Assembly (NCBI GenBank): GCA_021823625.1 | Contig: JAKANS010000035.1 | Span: 1-39,931 of the forward strand | Source: a bacterium | GTDB taxonomy: Bacteria > Verrucomicrobiota > Verrucomicrobiia > Limisphaerales > J093 | Direction of reading: 5' to 3' | DNA length: 39,931 bases | In this document: piece by piece, positions 8,693 to 16,439 of the stretch | Position numbering within the stretch: the first letter of the stretch is position 1 | Layout: each line of letters begins with the position of its first letter | Notes under the pieces: generated by a model | Database searches by the model: none | The model's input: only the letters and a program-made list of their open reading frames with translations | Told to the model about the DNA's origin: nothing | Program-made: the position numbers and the translations under genes

Positions 8693-10137
8693 TGGCTGGA
8701 CCGGTGTTCTCCTTCCGCGATCCGGCCGACGGCTGCGGCGTACTTGATGAGCGGGTCCTGCGTTTCGTAACCGGCGCCAACGTAGAGGAATTCCAGGCAT
8801 TCCTGCAATCGTCGGTCAGCCGTGAGCTCGAACAACGGAAGCTGCTCGTCGCCACGCGTCCCCTGACCGAACCGGAAGTGGCCGAGCTTTCCTCTCAACC
8901 CGAGTGGGAGGCGTTTTTCGGGCGGCAGTCGGCCGCCCGTTTTTTTGAGCATGAGCGGATTCCCTTCCCCAGCTACCCGCACGAATGGCCGGCGGAAATG
9001 CTGTGGGAAGCAGCGCGGCTGACACTGGAGGTGGCCCAACGGACGCTGGCCGAGGGCTGGGGGTTGAAAGATGCCACGCCGCAGAACGTGCTGTTCCGCG
9101 GCAGCCTGCCGGTTTTCATCGACCTCCTCTCGTTCGAGCGGCGCCCGCCGACCGATCCGGTGTGGCGACCTTACGCGCAATTCGTGCGGACATTCGTGCT
9201 GCCTTTGCTGGCCCACCGGCTTTGGGGCACGCCGCTGTCGCAGGTGTTCTTGTCCCGCCGGGACGGGCTGGAACCCGAGGAGATTTACCGGTGGTGCCAT
9301 CCGCTGACCCGCCTGTGGCCCACCGTGCTTTCGTTGGTTTGCCTGCCCAAGTGGCTGTCGGGTTCGGCCCGGCGGGAGGCGGCAGCGCTTTACCAACCGC
9401 GCGAGACCGAGCCGGAAAAGGCTCGGTTCATTGTCGAATCGCTGTTTGGCCGGCTGCAGAGAACCTTGAACCGACTAAAGCCGTGCCGCGCCCGTGAATC
9501 GGTTTGGAGCGACTACATGCAAACGCACTCCTACAGCGGCCCGGCGTTTGCCGCGAAGGAGCGCTTCGTCCGCGACGCCCTGGCGGAACTCAAACCGGCA
9601 CGCGTGCTGGATGTGGGAGCCAACACCGGTCACTTCAGTGTCATGGCCGCGGAAGGCGGCGCGCGCGTCGTGGCGATCGACATCGACCCGGCTTGCGTGG
9701 GCGCGATCTGGCAACGGGCGCGCGCCGGCTCGCTGGATTTGCTGCCGCTGGTGGTGGATCTGGCCCGGCCCACCCCGGCGCTGGGTTGGCAGTATCGGGA
9801 GAGCGCGTCCTTCCTCGACCGGGCCCGCGGGGCCTCGGATTGCGTGCTCATGCTGGCGGTGCTGCATCACCTGTTGGTGACGGAACGTGTCCCGCTGGAT
9901 GACGTGCTGGCGCTGGCGGCGGAACTCACCACCGACGCACTGGTCATCGAGTTCGTGGCGCCGGCCGACGACATGTTCCGCCAGCTCACGCGTGGGCGGG
10001 AACACCTGCACGCTTCCTTGACGGCCGAGGTTTTCGAAGCCGCGGGCGCGAAGCGGTTCGCGGTGGTTGGCGCAGTGGCGCTGCCGGAAACGCATCGCCG
10101 CCTCTACCTTCTCCGCAAGCGCAACCGCTCCGCATGA
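8692..10137 (+). CDS. kinase-like domain fused to SAM methyltransferase
   Basis: A 481-residue protein in two halves. Residues about 290-480 form a class I SAM-dependent methyltransferase: motif I is VLDVGANTGHF at 305-315, the acidic ribose-binding end of strand 2 is AIDID at 328-332, and MLAVLHHLL lies later. Residues about 1-280 contain WGLKDATPQNVLF followed by VFIDLLSFE. These align by eye with the catalytic and metal loops of aminoglycoside-phosphotransferase or protein-kinase folds (Asp127, Asn132 and Asp144 as the D..N..D residues). I see no clear glycine-rich loop, so the phosphotransfer assignment is tentative. The substrate is unknown, and a cell-surface saccharide or lipid is plausible from the context. 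The gene overlaps both neighbours (TAATG upstream, ATGA downstream). Confidence 0.85.
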   Translation: MAGPVFSFRDPADGCGVLDERVLRFVTGANVEEFQAFLQSSVSRELEQRKLLVATRPLTEPEVAELSSQPEWEAFFGRQSAARFFEHERIPFPSYPHEWPAEMLWEAARLTLEVAQRTLAEGWGLKDATPQNVLFRGSLPVFIDLLSFERRPPTDPVWRPYAQFVRTFVLPLLAHRLWGTPLSQVFLSRRDGLEPEEIYRWCHPLTRLWPTVLSLVCLPKWLSGSARREAAALYQPRETEPEKARFIVESLFGRLQRTLNRLKPCRARESVWSDYMQTHSYSGPAFAAKERFVRDALAELKPARVLDVGANTGHFSVMAAEGGARVVAIDIDPACVGAIWQRARAGSLDLLPLVVDLARPTPALGWQYRESASFLDRARGASDCVLMLAVLHHLLVTERVPLDDVLALAAELTTDALVIEFVAPADDMFRQLTRGREHLHASLTAEVFEAAGAKRFAVVGAVALPETHRRLYLLRKRNRSA

Positions 10138-11741
10138 ATGCCCACGGGCCAGCGCATGCGGTCGAGGCGGCTGTGCCCGTGCCGGGTAGTGGTTCGCGAT
10201 TTGAACAATGGCTGAAGGACGCGGTTCTGGCAGTTTCACTGGCGAATCTGATCCTCGCCAATGCCTGGTTCCCGATTCTGTTCGACAAGGGCCACGGTTA
10301 TTTCAATGAGGTGAGAGTCGGGCTCCCGACGCTGCTCGCCCTGCTGGCCAACGCCGGTTGGCTGGCGCTCGGGTTCTGGCTGATTCTCCGCGTCTGGCAC
10401 CGCACCCGGAACCGCGGGGTCCAATTCGCCATCCACCTGTTGTTTCTCGCTTTGTTGATTGTGCCCGCGGATTTCCTGCGGACCAGCATCCTGAAAATCC
10501 CCGATTACCGGGTGGTGGCCTTTCTGAAAGACCCAATTGGAGTCACCCTGGCAGCCCTCGTTTTTCTGCTGGTTTTGTGGCAACACCCCCGGGCAGCGCG
10601 GGCAGCCGTCGCCGTTGTCGTTATTCTTGCCCCGTTGGCCTTGCTTACATTGGGTCATGCGATTCTGTTGCTCGTCGGCGTGCTGCATCTCAGGCATGCC
10701 GACTCGGATCCGGTTCTGGCAGCGCTCCAGCCAGCGCGGCCGGACCTGCCGCGCGTGGTCTGGATCATCTTCGACGAAATGGATTACCGGCTGGCGTTCG
10801 AGCAGCGCCCGACCGGTGTCGCCTTGCCGAATTTCGATCAACTTCGGCACGAATCGCTGTTTACGACGAACGCCTACCCGCCGGGCGGCGCCACCCTGAT
10901 CTCCATGCCCGCGCTGATCTCTGGAAAACAACTGGCGGGCGTGACCGTGGCCGGTCCCTCGGAATTGTTGCTGGAGCCGAAGGAGGGGGAGCCAAAGGTC
11001 GATTGGAGGCGTTTGCCCTCCGTTTTTTCCTGCGCCCGGGAGTTGGGGGCAAACACGGCACTCGTCGGCTGGTACCATCCTTATTCACGTGTTCTGGCGG
11101 ACTCCTTGAGTTACTGCGTGTGGTATCCCCACATGCCGTCCGAGCCGGCGCGGGGCCGCACTTTCGGCGCCACATTCGTGCGCGTACTGGCCACAACCTT
11201 GGGGACCGTGCATCTTCGCCGACTGTACATCGATCTGTGCCGGCGCAGCGAGCAGGAGGCGGAGGCATTGGCGGGGAATGCGGCTTACAATCTGATGCTT
11301 TTCCATCTGGCTCCACCGCACAAGCCGGGCGTTTACCTGCCGGCGGAACAATCGTTCACCGCCTTTGGTATTCCCAAGGTGAGGGGCTACTTCAACAATT
11401 TGATGCTGGCGGATCACCTGCTGGGAGTGATTCGGCGGAGTATTGCGCGCGCCGGTTTGCAGGACCGCACCTGGTTCGTGGTCAGCGCGGACCATTGGTG
11501 GCGCGAATCCGCGGTTTATGACGGGCGGGTGGATCGCCGGGTACCGTTCGTCGTGCATCCGCCGGGGAACTCCCAAGGGCTGGAGTTTGGGGCGATGATC
11601 AACACGGTCGCCACCCATGATCTGCTGCTGGCGATCCTGCGAGGTGAGGTTCGCAACCTTGTGAAAACGGCCCATTGGCTCGAACAGCGACGAATCACGG
11701 CCCCGCCGGATTACGGCTCGCAAGAGGAGCACGCGGAGTGA
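10134..11741 (+). CDS. membrane sulfatase/alkaline phosphatase-fold protein
   Basis: A 535-residue inner-membrane protein. About five hydrophobic segments occupy residues 31-50, 65-87, 98-117, 135-150 and 158-187, followed by a large domain of the alkaline phosphatase superfamily. The metal site begins with Asp214-Glu215 in VVWIIFDEMDY. Thr254 in GGATLISMPALISG sits where LtaS and phosphoethanolamine transferases have the nucleophilic Thr, and VVSADHWWRES supplies the late Asp-His pair. There is no Cys/Ser-x-Pro-x-Arg formylglycine signature, so this is more likely a head-group phosphotransferase or hydrolase than a sulfatase. The large domain should face the periplasm. The start ATGA overlaps the stop of the methyltransferase gene, making it the third member of a coupled module. 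Confidence 0.86.
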   Translation: MNAHGPAHAVEAAVPVPGSGSRFEQWLKDAVLAVSLANLILANAWFPILFDKGHGYFNEVRVGLPTLLALLANAGWLALGFWLILRVWHRTRNRGVQFAIHLLFLALLIVPADFLRTSILKIPDYRVVAFLKDPIGVTLAALVFLLVLWQHPRAARAAVAVVVILAPLALLTLGHAILLLVGVLHLRHADSDPVLAALQPARPDLPRVVWIIFDEMDYRLAFEQRPTGVALPNFDQLRHESLFTTNAYPPGGATLISMPALISGKQLAGVTVAGPSELLLEPKEGEPKVDWRRLPSVFSCARELGANTALVGWYHPYSRVLADSLSYCVWYPHMPSEPARGRTFGATFVRVLATTLGTVHLRRLYIDLCRRSEQEAEALAGNAAYNLMLFHLAPPHKPGVYLPAEQSFTAFGIPKVRGYFNNLMLADHLLGVIRRSIARAGLQDRTWFVVSADHWWRESAVYDGRVDRRVPFVVHPPGNSQGLEFGAMINTVATHDLLLAILRGEVRNLVKTAHWLEQRRITAPPDYGSQEEHAE

Positions 11742-11807
11742 AACAAAGTCGTCGTGCCGGATGCGGGGCGGCGCCGCGATAAAGCCCGGCACGCCGGCGC
11801 AAGCGGC

Positions 11808-12797
11808 CTATCGTAACGGCGTTTCGGGCGGTCGCGGGCAGCGAATCAGAAGCGGTCTTCGGTCGCCGGGATGATTTTGACGCGGCTCGCCGTTGTTGTC
11901 CGTCACCAGCCAGAACGCGTCCGCGTCCACGGCCAAACCTTCCATGACCCCGGTCGGGTAACGCCGCTGGTACACCCACTCCGGCGCATTCTCGATGGCC
12001 GCGTAGCTGTACTCGGCGCGAACGTGCAGCGTGGCCGGATCCACTTCGAGGATGGCCCGCTGGTGCCGCAACAACACGAACAACGCACCGTCGTACCAGC
12101 TCAAATCCGAGTAATGCAGCGGCCCCAAGCCGAAGTGCGCCGGGCGGACCACAAAGGAATCCTCGATCCGCAGCGTGGCGAGATCGAGGCGGAGAATCAC
12201 CGCCTGGCTGCGTTCGTTCGCCAGGTAAAGGCGGCCGTCCCCCACCGCGATGCCCTCGAAGGAGGCGTTGTCGTCGGTCTTGGAAAAGAAGCGCGCGACG
12301 GGCGCCCAGTCGATCGGCAGCCGTTCCACGACGCCGCGGGCCGGATCGCAACGCAGCACCAGCCGCCGCGATTCTTCGCACAAATAAAGGCGGCCTTCCG
12401 GGTCGGTTGCCAGCCCCTCGCAATCCAGCCGCCCACCGCCCACACCCGCGGCGGCCAGTTGCGCGGGCGTGAAACAATTTGGCACCAACTCCAGGCCTGC
12501 CGATGCGGCATCCGGAGTCAGGCGCACCCGGTAAACCTGCGGCCCGCGGTCACTGATCACCAGCAGGTCGCCGGTAGGCAGCCGCACCAATCCCGACGCG
12601 TCGAAGCGCCGGCCGCCGGGCGGATCGAGCAGCCAGACGCGGTCCGCGCGCAACGTCTGGCGCGCCGCCGGATCGGCGGTCACCAACGCCGGGTGCGCCG
12701 GCGAACCGGGACCCGCCTGGCGATCCAGCCCGGCACAGCCCGCGAGCAACACCCAGCCAAGCCCATGTGTCCCCAACCGCAGCAACAGCGAAACCAC
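11808..12797 (-). CDS. lipoprotein with phytase/esterase-like beta-propeller
   Basis: A 329-residue predicted lipoprotein. The signal peptide ends in a lipobox, VLLAGC, with Cys21 as the acylated residue. The mature part has repeated beta-blade-like segments: FDASGLVRLPTGDLLVISDR, LDCEGLATDPEGRLYLCEE, FEGIAVGDGRLYLANE and YSDLSWYDGALFVLLRH. This pattern fits the esterase-like-activity-of-phytase or SdiA-regulated propeller group. The conserved D/E-x-EG turns and DNNGEPRQ near the C-terminus are typical. Substrate unknown, and it acts outside the cytoplasm. The start is GTG at 12797. It faces the three-gene module convergently and is divergent from the phosphoglycerate mutase gene. Confidence 0.82.
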   Translation of the reverse strand: MVSLLLRLGTHGLGWVLLAGCAGLDRQAGPGSPAHPALVTADPAARQTLRADRVWLLDPPGGRRFDASGLVRLPTGDLLVISDRGPQVYRVRLTPDAASAGLELVPNCFTPAQLAAAGVGGGRLDCEGLATDPEGRLYLCEESRRLVLRCDPARGVVERLPIDWAPVARFFSKTDDNASFEGIAVGDGRLYLANERSQAVILRLDLATLRIEDSFVVRPAHFGLGPLHYSDLSWYDGALFVLLRHQRAILEVDPATLHVRAEYSYAAIENAPEWVYQRRYPTGVMEGLAVDADAFWLVTDNNGEPRQNHPGDRRPLLIRCPRPPETPLR

Positions 12798-12891
12798 GCG
12801 CCGTTTGTAGCAAACCGGCTGGAGACAACAACCTCGCGGTCGAGCGGGTGGTCCGCGAACCGCGGATCGTCCGGCCGGCCGGATTATCGCG

Positions 12892-12921
12892 TTGACGGGT
12901 CGGGACCGGGGCTTCCACTAT
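12892..12921 (+). promoter_or_regulatory. possible sigma-70-type promoter for apgM
   Basis: TTGACG at 12892-12897 and CACTAT at 12916-12921 are separated by 18 bp in the divergent intergenic region, about 70 bp before the apgM start. The -35 box matches the consensus at five of six positions, while the -10 box is weak. Confidence 0.3.
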
Positions 12922-12991
12922 GCCGCCGCAGTGCCCGCCAGGCGCGGTCCGCTTCGGCGGGCGCTGTCTTTGGAAGCCGAATTCGACTCAC

Positions 12992-14218
12992 ATGAACCTC
13001 GACTCTCTCTATTCCGAACTGACGCTCAAGACCACCGCCAAGCTGGCGCTGATCGTCCTCGATGGTCTCGGCGACGTGGCCACCAACGCCCAAAGCCGTC
13101 TCACGCCGCTCGAGGCTGCCCGCACGCCGAACCTCGACGCGCTCGTGGTCGAAGGCTGCGCCCAAGGCCGGATGATTCCCGTGGCACCCGGCATCACGCC
13201 CGGCAGCGGCCCGGGTCACCTCGCCCTCTTCGGTTACGACCCGATCGAATACCAGGTTGGCCGGGGCGTGATTGAGGCGCTCGGCCTCGGCGTGGAATTG
13301 AAGGCCGGTGACGTCGCCGCGCGCGCGAACTTCTGCTCGCTGGACGCCAAGGGCATAGTCACCGACCGCCGCGCGGGCCGTATCGAGACCAGCATTTGCG
13401 AGAAGCTGTGCGCCATGCTCGCGAAGAAGGTGAAGAAGATCGGCGACACCGAGGTGATCATCCAGCCCGGCAAAGGCCATCGCTTCGTGGTGGTCTTCCG
13501 CGGCAAAGGGCTGGAAGGCCCGTTGACCGACGCCGATCCGCACCGCGAAGGCCTCGCGATTCCGGCCGCCAAACCGGTTTCCGCCAATTCTGCCAAGGAG
13601 AAGAAAGCCGCGGAATTGATTGCGGAATTTTACCGGCAGGCGCTGCCGGTCATCGCCAAGGAAAAGCCGGCCAACGGCTTCCTGATGCGCGGCATCGCCC
13701 ACCAGCCGGAGATCCCGACCTTCCAGGAGCGCTATCTGCTGAAGCCGGCATGCCTGGCGGTTTATCCGATGTACAAGGGCCTGGCCCAACTCGTGGGCAT
13801 GACCAAGATCGAAGGCCCGCAGACCATCGCCGAACAATTCGAGCGCTACCTCGCCGAGTACGACCACTACGATTTCTTTTTCATTCACTTCAAGTACACC
13901 GACATGTACGGCGAGGACGGCAATTTCGAAGCCAAGAAACAAGCCATTGAGGAGTTCGACGCCGCGTTGCCCATTTTTCTCCGCAAACGCCCGGACGTGC
14001 TGGCGATCACCGGCGACCATTCGACGCCGTGCGTGATGAAAGGCCATTCGTGGCACCCGCAGCCGGTGCTGCTCCAGTCGGCCTACAGCGGCAACGACAA
14101 GCTGGAGCGGTTCTCCGAAACCGGCGCCAACCTCGGTTCGCTGGGCGTCTTCGAGGCCAAATACCTCATCCGGTACATGCAGGCCAACGCGAAGATGTTC
14201 GACAAGTACGGGGCGTAA
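12992..14218 (+). CDS. apgM: 2,3-bisphosphoglycerate-independent phosphoglycerate mutase, archaeal type
   Basis: A 408-residue cytoplasmic enzyme of the ApgM family, interconverting 3- and 2-phosphoglycerate in glycolysis and gluconeogenesis. It belongs to the alkaline phosphatase superfamily. The metal-binding Asp24 is in LIVLDGLGD. The phosphoacceptor serine is most likely Ser72 in TPGSGPGHLALFGYDP. Later metal ligands are in FIHFKYTDMYGEDGNFEAK and in AITGDHSTPC. Length and motif order match archaeal-type ApgM and differ from GpmI, which is about 510 residues. The start ATG at 12992 gives MNLDSLYSEL, and longer in-frame upstream sequence lacks family-like residues. Downstream, the spacing to the nucleotidyltransferase is broken by the GxxExxY unit. 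Confidence 0.92.
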   Translation: MNLDSLYSELTLKTTAKLALIVLDGLGDVATNAQSRLTPLEAARTPNLDALVVEGCAQGRMIPVAPGITPGSGPGHLALFGYDPIEYQVGRGVIEALGLGVELKAGDVAARANFCSLDAKGIVTDRRAGRIETSICEKLCAMLAKKVKKIGDTEVIIQPGKGHRFVVVFRGKGLEGPLTDADPHREGLAIPAAKPVSANSAKEKKAAELIAEFYRQALPVIAKEKPANGFLMRGIAHQPEIPTFQERYLLKPACLAVYPMYKGLAQLVGMTKIEGPQTIAEQFERYLAEYDHYDFFFIHFKYTDMYGEDGNFEAKKQAIEEFDAALPIFLRKRPDVLAITGDHSTPCVMKGHSWHPQPVLLQSAYSGNDKLERFSETGANLGSLGVFEAKYLIRYMQANAKMFDKYGA

Positions 14219-14224
14219 ACGGAC

Positions 14225-14251
14225 AACCGCCAAGGCGCCAAGGACGCCAAG
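14225..14251 (+). repeat. left 27-bp terminal inverted repeat of GxxExxY unit
   Basis: Starts AACCGCCAAGGCGCC and ends ACGCCAAG. It matches the reverse complement of 14639-14665 at 24 of 27 positions (mismatches at positions 8, 9 and 19). It begins six bases after the apgM stop, and its last base is the first base of the GTG start of the GxxExxY gene. Confidence 0.85.
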
Positions 14252-14637
14252 TGAGCGAGCCGGATTCCAAGCTGGACCAGGTCGCCCACGCCGTAATCGG
14301 CGCGGCGATCGAGGTCCACCGAACGCTGGGGCCGGGGTTCCTTGAATCGGTTTACGAGGAGGCCCTCGCGGTTGAGTTGGACCTGCGGGGCATTGAGTTC
14401 CGAAGGCAGGTTCCGGTTGCCGTAAACTACAAAGGCCGCGCTGTCGGCGAGGCCCGGCTCGATTTTTTGGCGGAGGACTTTTTGAGTGTGGAACTGACGG
14501 CCGTGGACGAACTGGCTCCCATTCACCAAGCGCAAGTGACTACATACCTAAAAGCCACGGGGCACCACCTGGCTCTATTCATCAACTTTAACCTCCCAGT
14601 CCTCCGTGATGGGATCAGAAGCATCGTTCTCTCGTGA
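14251..14637 (+). CDS. GxxExxY protein, PD-(D/E)XK-like fold
   Basis: A 128-residue protein of the GxxExxY family. The name-giving motif is Gly29-F-L-Glu32-S-V-Tyr35 in LGPGFLESVYEEAL. It is followed by a core resembling PD-(D/E)XK nucleases: Asp71 in ARLDFLAED, then Glu81 in SVELTAVDEL, then IHQAQVTTYLKATG. In most relatives I recall, the third residue is Lys (VELKA). Here it is Thr83, so nuclease activity is doubtful. Biological role unknown. The start is GTG at 14251, whose first base is the end of the left inverted repeat. An ATG start is not available upstream in a sensible place. The stop lies one base before the right repeat. Confidence 0.88.
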   Translation: MSEPDSKLDQVAHAVIGAAIEVHRTLGPGFLESVYEEALAVELDLRGIEFRRQVPVAVNYKGRAVGEARLDFLAEDFLSVELTAVDELAPIHQAQVTTYLKATGHHLALFINFNLPVLRDGIRSIVLS

Positions 14638-14638
14638 T

Positions 14639-14665
14639 CTTGGCGTTCTTGGCGCCCCGGCGGTT
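14639..14665 (-). repeat. right 27-bp terminal inverted repeat of GxxExxY unit
   Basis: Reads CTTGGCGTTCTTGGCGCC then CCGGCGGTT on the plus strand, the near-exact reverse complement of 14225-14251. It lies six bases before the nucleotidyltransferase start, occupying the position where a ribosome-binding site would be expected. Confidence 0.85.
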
Positions 14666-14671
14666 CATCTC

Positions 14672-15424
14672 ATGAAAGCAGTCATCCTCGCCGCGGGCAA
14701 AGGCACCCGCATGAAGGAGCTCACGAACGAGCTCCCCAAACCGATGTTGCCCGTTCAGGGCTCGCCCATCCTCGAACACATCCTGGAAGGCTTGAGCAGC
14801 GTGGGCATTCGCGACTTCTGCATCGTCACCGGCTGGAAACGCGAGGTGATCGAGCGTCATTTCGGCGACGGCTCGCGCTGGGGCGTGAGCATCCGGTTCG
14901 TCGAGCAAAAGGTCCAGGACGGCACCGGCAAGGCGCCGGAGCTGGCCAAAGACTTCGTCGGCGCCGAGCCGTTCCTGCTCACCTACGGCGATATCCTGGT
15001 CAAGCCGGAGACTTACGCGCAGATGCTTCGGCGTTGGACGGAAGGCGACTTCTCCGGCCTGCTCACCGTGACTGCCGGCGAAGACGTGACCAAGGGCGCG
15101 ATCAACTTTTTCGATGAGGCGTTCTGCCTGAAGCGGCTCATCGAAAAACCAAGCCTCGCCCGGGTCGAGGAACTGCGCGCCGCCGGCTGGTTCAAGCCCG
15201 GCGATCCGGCCTGGTACAACGCGGGCATCTACCTCTTCCAGCCGGTCGTGTTCGAGTACACGGCGCGGCTGAAGAAGTCGCCCCGCAACGAATACGAACT
15301 CACGGACGCGATCATCGCGATGATCGAGACCGGACACCGCATCGCCGGCCTGAAAATCGAAGGCCGCTGGGTGGACGTGCGCGATCCCGGCACGCTGGCC
15401 GCGCTCGAACGCGGAGAGGTCTGA
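14672..15424 (+). CDS. sugar-1-phosphate nucleotidyltransferase
   Basis: A 250-residue GT-A-like nucleotidyltransferase. It would couple an NTP to a sugar 1-phosphate to give an NDP-sugar for polysaccharide or envelope synthesis. The N-terminal signature is ILAAGKGTRMKELTNELPKP, with the metal Asp in LLTYGDIL. The C-terminal half has FLKR-type LIEKPS, WYNAGIYLF and EGRWVDVRDP, as in RmlA, HddC or GlmU-like enzymes. Length matches the short, single-domain class without an acyltransferase tail. The sugar cannot be told from sequence. The glucose- or mannose-1-phosphate class is most likely. The start at 14672 is preceded by no Shine-Dalgarno because the right inverted repeat fills the space. 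The next gene starts 3 bp after its stop. Confidence 0.88.
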   Translation: MKAVILAAGKGTRMKELTNELPKPMLPVQGSPILEHILEGLSSVGIRDFCIVTGWKREVIERHFGDGSRWGVSIRFVEQKVQDGTGKAPELAKDFVGAEPFLLTYGDILVKPETYAQMLRRWTEGDFSGLLTVTAGEDVTKGAINFFDEAFCLKRLIEKPSLARVEELRAAGWFKPGDPAWYNAGIYLFQPVVFEYTARLKKSPRNEYELTDAIIAMIETGHRIAGLKIEGRWVDVRDPGTLAALERGEV

Positions 15425-15427
15425 GCC

Positions 15428-16066
15428 ATGCTCGTCACCGATCTCCTGCCCGCGCGTGAGCGTGCTTCGTGCCGGCTCATGGTAGTGCTGCATGGCCTGG
15501 GCGACAGCATGGATGGCTACCGCTGGATGCCCGGCGAAATGCGGTTGCCGTGGCTAAACTACCTGCTCGTCAACGCGCCCGATGACTACTTCGGCGGTTA
15601 TTCCTGGTACGACATCTACGGCGATGCCGGACCCGGCGTCGCGCGCAGCCGTGCCTTGTTAACGAGCCTCCTCGACGACCTGCCCCGGCAGGGATTCGCT
15701 CCCGCCGAGACCATGCTGTTCGGTTTCTCGCAAGGGTGCCTGATGACGCTGGAAACCGGCCTGCGTTACCCAAGCCGGCTGGCCGGCTTGATCGGCGTGA
15801 GCGGTTACGTCCAGGACGTGGCCACCTTATTGAAAGAGCTTTCGCCGGCCGCCAAAGAGCAGCGCATTCTTATGACCCACGGCACGGAGGACCCGCTGCT
15901 GCCGATCGCGCCGGTGCGCAAGCAAGCCGCGCTGCTCAAAGGCGCCGGTCTGAACCTCGAATGGCGCGAGTTCGACAAGCCCCACACCATCGCTGGCGAG
16001 GAGGAACTGGCGGTCCTGCGTGGGTTCGTCGAGAATTGCTTCGAAGCTTGGCCAACTCCGGCCTGA
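15428..16066 (+). CDS. carboxylesterase/phospholipase-type alpha/beta hydrolase
   Basis: A 212-residue serine hydrolase of the compact carboxylesterase/phospholipase group (YpfH/EstB-like). The triad is visible as Ser101 in LFGFSQGC, Asp155 in MTHGTEDPLLP and His186 in FDKPHTIAGEEE. The oxyanion-loop motif VVLHGLGDSMDG is near residue 20. No signal peptide is seen, so it should act in the cytoplasm on small acyl or thio esters. Substrate unknown. The ATG at 15428 lies 3 bp after the nucleotidyltransferase stop, so the two are almost certainly co-transcribed. Confidence 0.88.
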   Translation: MLVTDLLPARERASCRLMVVLHGLGDSMDGYRWMPGEMRLPWLNYLLVNAPDDYFGGYSWYDIYGDAGPGVARSRALLTSLLDDLPRQGFAPAETMLFGFSQGCLMTLETGLRYPSRLAGLIGVSGYVQDVATLLKELSPAAKEQRILMTHGTEDPLLPIAPVRKQAALLKGAGLNLEWREFDKPHTIAGEEELAVLRGFVENCFEAWPTPA

Positions 16067-16081
16067 GTGCGGCAGGCAGAT

Positions 16082-16166
16082 TGTCATCTATTTGCGGGCG
16101 GAGATCGCTAGCTCTGTGAAAACGGCCGATTACGAGGCGGTGGCCGGCGCGTTCAAAGGGGCTTGA
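16082..16166 (+). pseudogene. remnant of a second copy of the 16890-17591 gene
   Basis: This 85-bp stretch reads LRAEIASSVKTADYEAVAGA and then stops at TGA 16164-16166. It mirrors LAEIAGFVKTADYEAAARR in the intact gene 0.8 kb downstream. By eye about 47 of 60 aligned bases match around 16082-16141 versus 16952-17011. Only this internal block of the 5' part survives. It is a decayed or partial duplicate, separated from the intact copy by the toxin-antitoxin pair. Confidence 0.7.
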
Positions 16167-16180
16167 TCGAAAGCGGAAAC

Positions 16181-16195
16181 GTGGGAAATTCCCAC
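16181..16195. promoter_or_regulatory. palindromic operator before the antitoxin gene
   Basis: GTGGGAA-A-TTCCCAC is a perfect 7-bp inverted repeat with a one-base centre, ending one base before the antitoxin ATG. Antitoxins with AbrB/MazE folds usually bind such palindromes to repress their own operon, so it is a likely autoregulatory site. Confidence 0.6.
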
Positions 16196-16196
16196 C

Positions 16197-16439
16197 ATGC
16201 GGAACACGATCAATCTGGACGCCAAACGCCGGGGCACGTTCCCGGCCTCGTTCAAGCCGGGTGACCGGTTTGCCGTAGTCCTGACCGATGCCGACACGGT
16301 GCAATTCCGCCGCCTTCGCCCTGTTGAAGTGCCCACGGTGGAACCGCGTAAGGTCAAGGGGCAATGGCTGGGCGCGAAGTTGACTCTGGACCGGGCGCGG
16401 CTCGCCGCCGCCATCCGGGAAGAACGGGACAGCCGATGA
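16197..16439 (+). CDS. AbrB/MazE-type antitoxin (VapB-like)
   Basis: An 80-residue protein with an N-terminal swapped-hairpin AbrB-like DNA-binding segment: INLDAKRRGTFPASFKPGD, then RFAVVLTDADTVQFRRL. The C-terminal tail (LTLDRARLAAAIREERDSR) is helical and charged, as expected for the toxin-binding part. It should neutralise the following PIN-domain toxin and repress the operon. A perfect palindrome immediately precedes the start. The stop overlaps the toxin start by 4 bp (ATGA), giving the usual antitoxin-first coupled layout. Confidence 0.82.
   Translation: MRNTINLDAKRRGTFPASFKPGDRFAVVLTDADTVQFRRLRPVEVPTVEPRKVKGQWLGAKLTLDRARLAAAIREERDSR

Larger units (their letters stand above)
14225..14665 (+). 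mobile_element. inverted-repeat-bounded single-gene unit (GxxExxY)
   Basis: A 441-bp block made of one GxxExxY gene between imperfect 27-bp inverted repeats. It sits exactly between apgM and the nucleotidyltransferase gene. Repeat-to-gene spacing is zero on the left and one base on the right. It carries no transposase, so if mobile it would need help in trans. No target-site duplication is evident by eye. An alternative reading is a transcription or RNA-structure element that comes with this gene family. Confidence 0.5.
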
